NCBI GenBank assembly: GCA_964555935.1
Contig: CAZKUN010000016.1
Location: 1-64,000 of the forward strand
Reading direction: 5' to 3'
Length of the DNA: 64,000 nt
Origin: CAZKUN01 sp964555935
GTDB taxonomy: Bacteria > Armatimonadota > Zipacnadia > Zipacnadales > VGFC01
The notes under the pieces were generated by a model that made no database searches, was not told the DNA's origin, and saw only the letters and a program-made list of their open reading frames with translations. Every line of letters starts with the position of its first letter. Position 1 is the stretch's first letter. Positions 1 through 9,500 of this stretch are shown piece after piece. Position numbers and translations under genes: made by a program.

Positions 1-135
1 GCAGAGCACCTCGTCCACCACGGTCAGCGCGCCGAACGGCTCGCCGGCATCTTCCACATCCCCCGTCGCCGCGATGGCCAGGCCGTCGGTCAGCAGCAGC
101 GTCAGGGCCGCGATTACCGAGACACGCATCCGCAT
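1..135 (-). CDS. Partial exported protein, N-terminus only
   Basis: The reading frame opens with ATG at 135 and runs off the window edge, giving 45 residues. It starts MRMRVSVIAALTLLLTDG and has an n-region with two arginines, a hydrophobic core and an AIAA-type cleavage site, so it looks like a Sec signal peptide followed by an acidic mature start. A second in-frame ATG at 129 is possible. No family can be named from this fragment. It is divergent from the glycyl radical enzyme that begins at 290, and the two share a 154-nt intergenic region with an inverted repeat. Confidence 0.6.
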   Translation of the reverse strand, partial: MRMRVSVIAALTLLLTDGLAIAATGDVEDAGEPFGALTVVDEVLC

Positions 136-189
136 GGGTGAAGCTCCATTCCTGTTGCTCCGAAGACTCAACACTTCATCCGTTCGACT

Positions 190-213
190 AACGCGCGGGT
201 CATCCCTCGCGTT
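190..213. promoter_or_regulatory. Inverted repeat in divergent promoter region
   Basis: A 10-nt arm (AACGCGCGGG, 190-199) and its near-complement (CCCTCGCGTT, 204-213) flank a 4-nt TCAT loop. Nine of ten positions pair. It lies between the start of the truncated minus-strand gene and the glycyl radical enzyme gene at 290. It could be a repressor operator or a 5'-leader hairpin; a CCTTT stretch follows it. Function is inferred from position only. Confidence 0.4.
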
Positions 214-289
214 CCTTTGGCCGCCACGGCAGGAGTAACGCTGGGCGCGTGCGAACCCAACTCCACACCAGTCGTTCCGAGGTCACTCG

Positions 290-2616
290 ATGGCAACGAC
301 TCTCACGATGGCCGCGACGGATGTCGATGCGGGACTCGCGCCGCGCGTGCGAAGACTGAAGGAGATCGCGGTTACGTTCGCCGACGATCTCGATCCCGCC
401 GAGCGCGGGGTCGCCGTCACGCGGTCATACATGGAGACGGAGGGTCTCCCCATCGTCCTCCGCCGGGCCCACGCGACCGCCCGCGCGCTTGCCGAACAGT
501 CCGTTGAGATCTTCCCCGGCGAGTTGGTCGTCGGCCGGACAATGTGTCAGGTGGCCGCCCACCGAGGGATCCAGGAGGGGCACCAAGGGCGCAACCAGTT
601 GGCGTACCCCGAACTGCAGGGCGGCTGGCTGAACCAGGCTGACGATCCGCTTGCTGAGATTGAGGAACTCTACTCGTACTGGAGATCCGCCCACAAGCCG
701 CCTGGGGCGAGGATCAACGCCGAACGCGCGGATGAGGAGCGCCGGGCGATGGACCGAGGCGTGTACACGGCGTGGGGCCTCGATATGGTCCACCGCTGCC
801 CCGGCCATGAGCAACTCGTGCGCGAGGGTCTGGGCGCCGTCCGCGACCGGGCCCGGCAACGTCTCGCCGACCTCGCGGACGAATCGCAGCGCCCGTTCCT
901 GGAGGCAATCGTCATCGTCTGCCAGGCGGTGATTGACTACGCGCACCGATACGCCCGGGAGGCGCGGCGACTGGCCGACNNNNNNNNNNGGTCCGCCACG
1001 AGGAGCTTCTGCAGATCGCGGATCGCTGCGAGCGAGTGCCCGAGTTCCCGGCGGAGAGCTTCGCCGAGGCGCTGCAGTCAGTCTGGTTCCTCCAATGCGG
1101 CCAGTACATGGAGACCTGCGGCAGCGCCCACAGTTTCGGTCGGGGCGATCAGTACCTCTACCCGCTCTACCAGGCCGATGTGGCTACCGGGGATCTGACT
1201 CGCGGCGGCGCGCTCGAACTCATCGAGTGCTTCCACCTGAAGTGCTACATGACGTTCGATTTCCAGCTCATGATGATCGGCGGCGTCGACCGGGCGGGCA
1301 ACGATGCGACCAACGAGCTGTCGTACCTGTTCCTCGATGCGCTCGAGGCGCTCGGGACCCCGCGCGACATCGCCGTCCGGATCCACGAGAACACTCCGCC
1401 CGAGTTCCTCCGGCGCGCGTCTGAGGTCGCCAAGCTCGGTCTGGGACGCCCTGACTTCTGGAATGACGAGATCACCATCGAGTCGCTGACTCGACTAGGT
1501 ATCTCCCTCGAGGACGCGCGCGACTACGCGGCAATTGGATGCGTGGAACTGACAATTCCCGGCAAATGCAATCCTCGAACGATGTGCCACGGGATGAACC
1601 TCGACAAGTTGCTTGAACTCGCCCTCAACGACGGTCGCGACCAGATCACCGGCGAGCAACTCGGGCCTCGGACCGGTCACGCGCTCGGGAGCTACGACGC
1701 GCTCCACGCGGCCTACCGCGCGCAGGTCACCCACTTCGTGGATCTCGCCATCGAGCACGATAAGCGCGCCTTTGCCGCGCAGCCGGACGTGTGGCCCTGC
1801 CCGCTGGGCTCGAGCCTGGTCGAGGGCTGCGTGGAGTCGGGACGGGGCATGCTTGACGGCGGCGCGACCTACAACAATGCCGGCGTGAACGTCGAGGCCG
1901 TCGCCAATGTGGCGAACTCGCTGGCTGCCATCAAGTCGCTCGTGTTCGACCAGGTGGAGATCACCCTCGCCGACTTGCGCCAGGCTCTCAGCAACGACTT
2001 CGCAGACGCCGAGCCGCTTCGGCAGATGCTTCTGAACCGCGCGCCGAAGTTCGGCAACGATGACGACTTCGTTGACGAAATCGCGAGGGGGGAGGCCGCG
2101 TTCTATTGCGGCCAAGTCGCCGAACACCGCACGCCCGAGGGCGGCCACTTCGCCCCGCTGTGCTTCGGGACGACGAGCAGCCAGATCTACCAGTTCTCGC
2201 CGCTCACCGGCGCCTCCGCTAGCGGACGCCGCAGCTGCGAGCCACTCTCGCTGAGCTGCACGCCCACGCAGGGGACAGACATCACGGGGGCCACGGCCAG
2301 CCTGGCATCGGTCGCCAAGCTCGACTTCGCGCGCTTTGGTGGCGGCACGTCCCACATCATCGACCTGCACCCGACGGCCGTCCGCGATGACTCTGGAACC
2401 GAGAAGCTCGCAATGCTTATCCGGACTTTCTTCGATCTCGGAGGGATGAACGTCGGCATCACGGTCGCCGACGAGGAGCGTCTGCGCGATGCCCAAGAGA
2501 ATCCCGAGGCCCACCGCAACGTCATGGTGCGTGTGTTTGGGTTCAGCACCCAGTTCGTTGGGCTCGCGCCTGATATCCAAGAGCATGTGATCGCCAAGAC
2601 ACGCCACACCCAATGA
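290..2616 (+). CDS. Glycyl radical enzyme of the PFL/eliminase type (spans scaffold gap)
   Basis: This is a cytoplasmic glycyl radical enzyme. The N-terminal part (290-979, 230 codons) carries the family block ETEGLPIVLRRA and the later part (991-2616) resumes in another frame only because the intervening 10 Ns have an arbitrary length. The two halves join naturally (REARRLAD then VRHEELLQIADRCERVP), so only a few residues are probably missing from about 775. The thiyl cysteine lies in GCVE (Cys codon 1540-1542, Glu codon 1546-1548). This CxE pair is what glycerol/propanediol dehydratases, choline lyase and similar eliminases use. The radical glycine is in RVFGF (Gly codon 2539-2541). The substrate cannot be named. 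No canonical activating enzyme is adjacent. It is 19 nt upstream of an exported glycan enzyme and probably co-transcribed with it. Confidence 0.85.
980..989. other. Scaffold gap (10 Ns)
   Basis: A run of exactly ten N sits inside the glycyl radical enzyme gene. Open reading frames on both sides belong to the same protein but are in different frames across the Ns, so the true gap length must be congruent to 2 modulo 3 if the gene is intact. Confidence 0.95.
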
Positions 2617-2635
2617 CCCATTCGGAGGCCCACAG

Positions 2636-5600
2636 ATGCGCCGCCTTGCCATCCTGTCCGCCGTCCTGCTCGCCACCATCACTCCGGCGCAAACGCTCCT
2701 CCACGAATGGGACTTCGCCGACGGTCTCGGCGAGTGGATGACTGCCCACAGCGCCGAGGCGCTCGTAGTCGAGGACGGGGCGATGGTCATCCGTGTCAGT
2801 GGCCCGGACCCGTACATCCATTGCTCGGAGGGACACTGCCTCGATCTCGAGGCCAACGCGCGCCAGTTCATCCGGATCCGCATCAACAGCAGCATGGAGA
2901 GTAGCGGGAGTTTCTACTACGCCGACTCCACGGAGGGCAGAGACGCGGGTTTCGTTGCTGGTCAGTCCGTTGGCTTCTCGGTTCCATCGGCCGATGAGTG
3001 GCACGAACTGGATGTCTGTCCCGCGTGGGACGGACACATCACTCGCCTGCGCCTGGACCCTCCCGGCAATGAGGCGGGGCCTACCCATCGCGTGTCGCGG
3101 ATCGCGATCTACGAGTGGCCCGCCTCGGCGCAGACTGATGACATTCGCGACCTGACCATCGACCACGGCGATTGGACGCCACGCGGGATGGCGAGTTTCA
3201 CGCCAGGCCCCGGCGGCTCCGTGCTTGCAGGCGCTGACCCGATCATCGGGACGGTTCTCGATTCCGATCCGTCGGCCGATCCATGGCTCACGCTGGAGGC
3301 CACGACCGACGGAACCGGCGTCGCCACCGCATCATGGACCGACGCGGATGAACGCGCGCACAGCCAGTCGATCCCCTTCACGCCCGAGCGGTCTCGTTAC
3401 GCGATCCGATTCGCCGATGTGGGTCCGCCGCCCGCAGTCGGCACGGATGTCCGCATGCGCTTCTTCTTCACGGACGAGACCGGCTCCGTCACGATCAAGC
3501 AAGCCGCCATCGCGGACAGGCCAATCGGGCCGCCGACGCTGGATCTGATCTCGGCTCAGTTGGGCCAGGCCTTCGCCGTCGTGGGTGATCCCGTCGCACT
3601 GGAGATCACGGTCCAGAACTCCGGCGGCGAGTCGCTGCCCGCGGGTGTGGTCCCGCTGTCGCCCGCGCAGGGCGCCGAGCTTCGCCACGCTCCCCTCGCT
3701 CCAGGCGAACGCGCGACGCTCAAGCTGGCGTTTGACCCAGCCACGCCGGGCACTCACCGACTTCGCGTCGGGCCGCCCGCATCGGCCCTGGAACTGGTGC
3801 TCTCGGCATCCCTCCCCCCATCGGCGGCGGCGAAGCCCGGCGCTCGCGTGACCCAGACAACCGCGTCCCTCGTCGGCGAGTCCATCCGGCTCAGGGCGGG
3901 GTCCGTTGGGAACGGACGCTACGGTCACCTCGCCATGGAGATCCGAGAGGGCGACCAGTGGCGCAAGGTCGCCGCGTTGCCGGCAATCGGCCAGATGATC
4001 GCCGCTCCTCCAAGCCGCATTCTGCTCGACGCGCCAAAGGCTCGCGCGACCGGCCAGGCGCTGACGTTCACGCAGGCCATCAGGGACAGCGCCGGGCGAA
4101 AGTGGACGGCCTCAGCCACATATCGCCTGGCGGCCGATGACCGCATCGCCGTTGAGCATTCCATCGTCTCGGACCAGGACGCTGAGCTGCATCACTTCTC
4201 CGGTCCATGGCTACGGGTTGGCGATGGCACGTCCGGTGCGGACAAGCACGCGGCGCTGTTCCCAGGGATCGAGTACTTGGGCTCGGACGTCGGCGAGACC
4301 GAGGCCAGCAGTTCAGCCCGCGACATCTGGCCGCCGAAAGATCTGCGGATCGTGCCGGACCGGAACTGGATCACGATGCCGCTGCAAGCAGTAGCCTTAC
4401 CGAATGGCGACCTGGTCGCGCTGCTGTGGGCCAATGACAGTGATGGCATGGGCCCCGCGGCCGTCTTCGCTTCGCCCAACTTCGTCGAGGGCGGTGATCC
4501 GCGCTTGCCCGGAGCCCCGCTCCGGAGCGGGGCGAACCACCTGCTCGGCGTGTTTCTCCCCGCGTGCCCCGACCAGACCGACGAGAACTCCCTTGTCGCC
4601 GCCGACCCCATCGCGCTAGCCAAGGGCGAGCGGCTGACCATCCGGACGCAGATCATCTCCCGCCCCAATGCACAGGTACTCGACGCGGTCGATGAATGGA
4701 TCGCCATCAACGAGCCCGCGCCGGCCGGTAAGGTTGCAGCGCTGCGTGAACAGACGCTCCGGATATCCGGTGACTTCTACCTCGAGGAATACGGGCGCAA
4801 GCAGCAGGACGCGGCGGGCGTGGCCGTGCAGTGTCTACACCTGGCCCACCTTCTCGAGGACATACAGCTCCGAGAGATTGCCGAATCGGCTCCCGCGCCC
4901 GCAACCGGCGTTACCCACGCTCTGCACTTCGGCAATGTAATCGACGGCTTGTGGGCGGCCGGCGATGCCGGCGAGCAAGCGCTCCAAGCGAGGGATGATG
5001 ACGGGCGCTGGACCTTCCGTCCCGACGCGCGGCGCTCCGAGCTGGGTCCCGCCGGAGACACGAACGTCGGCATCATCGCGCCGCACGTGGTCAGCGTCCT
5101 GGCTGCGGCGCGGGCGACGGCGGACGAGGCGCTGCTCGCGGAGGGCCTGAAGGGCATCGAGCAGATGCGCGAGTACCACGTGCCGCGTGGGGCGCAGGTG
5201 TGGGAGGTGCCACTGCACTGTCCCGATATTCTCGCATCGGGCCGCGCGGTCGATGCGTTCACGCTGGCGTACCAGCTCACCGGCGATGAGACATACCTGG
5301 CCGACGCGCAATACTGGGCCCGCACGGCCCTCCCCTTCATCTACCACTGGCAGCACCCGCGCGAGGATCTCGCCCCCATGCGCGGCGGCAGCATCCCTGT
5401 CTTCGGCGCGTCGGGCTTCACGAATTCATGGTTCGGAAGGCTCGTGCAGTGGAACGGTCTGGCCGTGGCGCGAAGTCTGCACGCGCTGGCGCTGGCCGGC
5501 GGCGGCGAGGAATGGTCGCGCGTGGCGGAGGACCTCGTCGTCAGCGGCCAGCGCCAGCAGATCACCGATACCGAAAACGCGGACTACGGGCGCTACCCGG

Positions 5601-6487
5601 ACTACTGGAACATGCGAACAGGCATCCCCGGCTACTGGCTGTCGCCGGGGTTGCTGCTCACGACCGTCCTGGAGCGTAGCGGCTACGCGCCGTCCGGTGA
5701 CTGGCTGGCGATCCGCGATGGCGCTGAGGTCATGACGATCGGCTCGCCGACGCAACTCGTTGACCCGGCGGTCAACGGAGAGGCCATCGGTCATGGCGCA
5801 AACGAGGTGGATGGCGTCTTCGACCTTACCTTCACCGCCGATTACCCGCTCGGGTCGTCGTCCTACGTGGCGATCGTGGGTGTAGCCATGGCGACGGACG
5901 TGGAGATCGGCGGGAAGCCAGCCGAGAAGTCGGATGACCTCTCCGCCCTGGCCTCCGGGTGGCGGTACTCGGATGACATCGCGGCGGCGATATTGAAGCT
6001 CGACCACGCGGCAGGCGCTCGCGTTCCGGTTCGGATCTCAGGACTCGAGGCCGCCAGCCCCGTCGTGATGCCGGATCGGCGCAGCTGGGACTTCCGCGAG
6101 GGTATCCGAGGATGGGGCACTGGGCCGCACGACGTCCGCGTCGAGCGACGTGACGGAATGCTGGTCGCGACCGCCACCGGTCCGGACCCGTACTTCGCCG
6201 GTCCGCTCGTAACCGTGCCGACCGACGAGGTGTCGCGCATCGTCATCCGCGCGCGAGTTTCGCAGGAGGGCGGGTTCAGCGTCTTCTGGGCACTTGGCGA
6301 CCTCGGGTTCAGCCAGGACCGCCTGGCGGGCACGAACGCCATCCCCGCCGATGGCCAGTTCCACGACGCCGTCGTCGATCCGTCGAGCCATGCACAGTGG
6401 CGCGATACGATCCGCCGCGTACGGCTCGATCCGCCCGGCGACGCGGGAGCAATAACTGAAATCGAATCGATCCGTCTTGAGCCATAG
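2636..6487 (+). CDS. Large exported six-hairpin-like protein with duplicated terminal modules
   Basis: This is a 1,283-residue protein with signal peptide MRRLAILSAVLLATITPAQT. Residues about 20-165 form a beta-sandwich-like module beginning HEWDF and containing GPDPY and RLDPPG. The last ~135 residues repeat the same landmarks (SWDF, GPDPY, RLDPPG), so the protein is bracketed by two related, presumably carbohydrate-binding, modules. Residues about 680-1030 are alpha-helical, with repeats of the kind found in alpha/alpha-toroid glycosidases and lyases, including a GRLVQWNGLAVARSLHALALA helix. No catalytic residues can be assigned, and I do not recognise a named family. It lies 19 nt after the glycyl radical enzyme and 21 nt before the GH42-like gene, which indicates an operon. 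Confidence 0.65.
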   Translation: MRRLAILSAVLLATITPAQTLLHEWDFADGLGEWMTAHSAEALVVEDGAMVIRVSGPDPYIHCSEGHCLDLEANARQFIRIRINSSMESSGSFYYADSTEGRDAGFVAGQSVGFSVPSADEWHELDVCPAWDGHITRLRLDPPGNEAGPTHRVSRIAIYEWPASAQTDDIRDLTIDHGDWTPRGMASFTPGPGGSVLAGADPIIGTVLDSDPSADPWLTLEATTDGTGVATASWTDADERAHSQSIPFTPERSRYAIRFADVGPPPAVGTDVRMRFFFTDETGSVTIKQAAIADRPIGPPTLDLISAQLGQAFAVVGDPVALEITVQNSGGESLPAGVVPLSPAQGAELRHAPLAPGERATLKLAFDPATPGTHRLRVGPPASALELVLSASLPPSAAAKPGARVTQTTASLVGESIRLRAGSVGNGRYGHLAMEIREGDQWRKVAALPAIGQMIAAPPSRILLDAPKARATGQALTFTQAIRDSAGRKWTASATYRLAADDRIAVEHSIVSDQDAELHHFSGPWLRVGDGTSGADKHAALFPGIEYLGSDVGETEASSSARDIWPPKDLRIVPDRNWITMPLQAVALPNGDLVALLWANDSDGMGPAAVFASPNFVEGGDPRLPGAPLRSGANHLLGVFLPACPDQTDENSLVAADPIALAKGERLTIRTQIISRPNAQVLDAVDEWIAINEPAPAGKVAALREQTLRISGDFYLEEYGRKQQDAAGVAVQCLHLAHLLEDIQLREIAESAPAPATGVTHALHFGNVIDGLWAAGDAGEQALQARDDDGRWTFRPDARRSELGPAGDTNVGIIAPHVVSVLAAARATADEALLAEGLKGIEQMREYHVPRGAQVWEVPLHCPDILASGRAVDAFTLAYQLTGDETYLADAQYWARTALPFIYHWQHPREDLAPMRGGSIPVFGASGFTNSWFGRLVQWNGLAVARSLHALALAGGGEEWSRVAEDLVVSGQRQQITDTENADYGRYPDYWNMRTGIPGYWLSPGLLLTTVLERSGYAPSGDWLAIRDGAEVMTIGSPTQLVDPAVNGEAIGHGANEVDGVFDLTFTADYPLGSSSYVAIVGVAMATDVEIGGKPAEKSDDLSALASGWRYSDDIAAAILKLDHAAGARVPVRISGLEAASPVVMPDRRSWDFREGIRGWGTGPHDVRVERRDGMLVATATGPDPYFAGPLVTVPTDEVSRIVIRARVSQEGGFSVFWALGDLGFSQDRLAGTNAIPADGQFHDAVVDPSSHAQWRDTIRRVRLDPPGDAGAITEIESIRLEP

Positions 6488-6508
6488 AGCAAAGGGAGAC
6501 GAACCCAC

Positions 6509-9500
6509 ATGACCCGCCTACTATCCATCGCATCCGCAATCATCGCGCTGCCCGCCGCTGCCCAAGGGCCCGCCGACGTCGCGACCGTGACGGTCGCGCC
6601 GCCGAAATACGAAACGGTCGACACCGGCCGTCGGATGTCCCAGGATGTCTCGCTGGCCAACACGCTGGCGAGTTACACGCTCCGCTACGACATCATCGAA
6701 CTCGCCGACGATCCCGGCAAAGTGGGCTCGGTCAAATGGGCATTCACGAACGGCTACGCGCCGCTCGGGATCGCCGCGCCGTCGATGGCCAATTGGTACA
6801 ACCAAGGCTTCCTCATGTGGACCTTCGACGGGAAAGAGATCCACGACTACCCGGCGACGCTACGCGTGATCCATGAATCCGGGCCCGACGCGATGGTCGA
6901 GTACGTCTGGGACACCCCGGATGTGACCGCGACGGCGCGTTTCGCCCTCACCGCCGGTAGCGACAAACTACTGCTGTTCGGCAGCTACGAGCCGAAGGTC
7001 CCAATCGACGAATCCAAGCTGCGCCTGATGTGCTACCCAAGCACCTTCACGAAGCCATGGGTCCGGCGGACCGTGACGTCCGAGGTGATCATGACCGAGG
7101 GCTCGCGAGCCCTTGACCTCGAGACTGAGCGATGGGTCGTGTTCGAGGACGTGGCTGAGGGTCGACCAGGCGCGGGCTCGGCGGGCCTGCTGCTCGGGGA
7201 CGCGACAGCCTACAGCGAAGCAACGGTCGGAGCGGGCGGGTATGCCAACTACGCCAATCTCACGCTGGCGCCGGACCGACAGAGCTTCGCCGTCGGCCTG
7301 TACGAGTTCCCGGACATGCCCGATCCGGCCGTGACTCGAGACTATTTCTCGCGCATGGGCGACGAGGAATCCGACGCCATCGCTCAACTCGCATCCGCGG
7401 ATCTCGATCAGCCCCTGGCGCCGATCCCATTCGATGCCGCCCGGCTTGCCCTGATACTCAGACGCGACGCCGCGAAGTTCGAGCGCCCGGCTGAGATCTG
7501 GCGACCCGATGCTGAGGCCCTCGACTTCCCATGGGCCGCGAAGCTGCCGGATGGACCCGTCAGAGTTGCATTGCTCTGCGGACGCTGGACGGCGTTTGAG
7601 ACCATGGAACTCGGGCGACGGCTCGAGATGGATGTCGAGCACCTGTACTTCGACACCAAGGCATCGCTGTCGGAGCCGGGCAACTGGCCCTACCGGAATC
7701 AGACCGGCATCGGCGCCTTGGGTCTCGGCGTTGCGGAGCGCCATGGGGTGCAGATCTGCACGGCCGACGATCGCGAAGTCATGATGGTCGCGGGTCTGAA
7801 CAGCAATGCCATCCCAAAGCGACTCCGCGAGATCATCGTCGACCAGGTCCAGGCGGGCAAGGGCCTGATCCTCACGGGCGAAACGACCCACCTCAGGGCG
7901 TGGCCGGAGGAGCTATTTGCTGACCGCGACGACAGCCTGGTCGACGCGATCAGCGTGTCAATGCCATGGGACGAGATACCCGGGTTGCGGCCCGGCGAGA
8001 GGGGCCGCGTCACCGAGGGGCCTCCGTTTGAGGGCTACCGATTCGGCGAGGGACGCGTGATCGTCTTTCGGTCCAAGCTGGGCCACTATTCCTCGCTGGT
8101 CCCACTCAGCGACGCCGTCTACGGCCTCGATGCGGCCATGGATCGCGTGCTCGCCATGCACGCGAAGGCGGTCCTCGCCGCGACCGATCGAGACCTGCCC
8201 GTCGACGTAAGCGCGTCGATCCAAGGTGGCACTCCGACCGCCGGCGAGCCAATCGACCTGGCCGTCACCGCGAACGCGCCCGAGGGCGCGACAGTGTCGA
8301 TTCGCGTTCAGGACGGCTTCGGGCGACTACTGGCGACGCGGACCGCGACGCCAAACGAGGATATCGCGCTGGCGGGGATGGCCTCGGGATCCGAGCACTT
8401 CGTCGACATCCTCGTTCGCGGCGAGGGCGGAGAGTGCCTCGGCTTCGCGGCGATCTCCACCACCGCAGCGGAGGCCGCGACGATCGGTGATGTAGCCCTG
8501 TCGCCCGGCGTCCGATCGCACCCGGCCGCGCCGACAGTCGTCGACCTCGTGGATGGCGGCGCGCTGACGTGTGACGTGACCTTTGGCGGATTGGCTGGCC
8601 TCGACGAGGTGACGATGGGCTGCGTCGTCACCGATTGCTTCGGACGGACACTGGCCGCGACGGAGACGCCAGTCACGGGCGCTCGGGCAGTGCTTGAGCT
8701 ACCAATCGCGCGTCCCGTCACCGTTGCCCACCACGTTGACGTCACGCTGGTGGCAGACGGCAAGCCCCTCGCCTTCCACCGCGAGCCGTTCACCGTTCCC
8801 GTCCCCTATCCCCTTGACGATTTCACGCTGCTCATGTGGACATACGCGGGCGGCGAGCCGTCGGTGCGGCGCACGGACCGGATGTGCTACGAGCTGGGCG
8901 CGGAGATGTCTGACCTCTGCCACGTGGGTGGCTACGCCGACGAGGCCGCCGCGCGCGAGTATGCGGTCAGCGCGCAATCGGGGATGCGCATGATCCCCTA
9001 CGTGACTCGTCTCTCGGGCGCCGGCAGCGACGGCGTGCGAAGCCCGTGTCTGCACGACGAGGACTACCGTAGCCGCGCCATTGCGTCGATCGCCAACACC
9101 TCAACCCAGGCCGCGCCTTACGCGCCGGTTGCTTACACGCTGGGCGACGAGAACTACCTTACCCGCAACTCCGGCCCCGGCGTTTGCAGCTCGCCAGAAA
9201 CGATGGCCGCGTTCCGCGACTGGCTTGAGGCGAAGTACGTCGATGTCGCGGACCTCAACGCCGCGTGGGCGACCGACCTCGGCGGATTTGCCGACGTCGC
9301 GGAGCCAATGACGTTGGTGTCGGCGACCGAGCAGACCGAGAGCTTCGCCCCGTGGTTCGACCACCGGCTGTTCATGGACACGGCGTTCGCCGAGACGCAC
9401 GATCTCTTCGCCGATGCCATCCGCGGCGTCGACCCCGGCGCCAAGGTTGGCTGGGATGGCCTGCTGAGCTACCACTGGCAGGCGGGGTACGACTTCTATC

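Noticed and set aside
425..946. Minus-strand frame of 173 codons
   Set aside because: It is antisense to the glycyl radical enzyme whose family motifs are unambiguous on the other strand.
1495..2895. Minus-strand frame of 466 codons
   Set aside because: It covers the opposite strand of the glycyl radical gene and the start of the next gene, and shows no motif or ribosome site.
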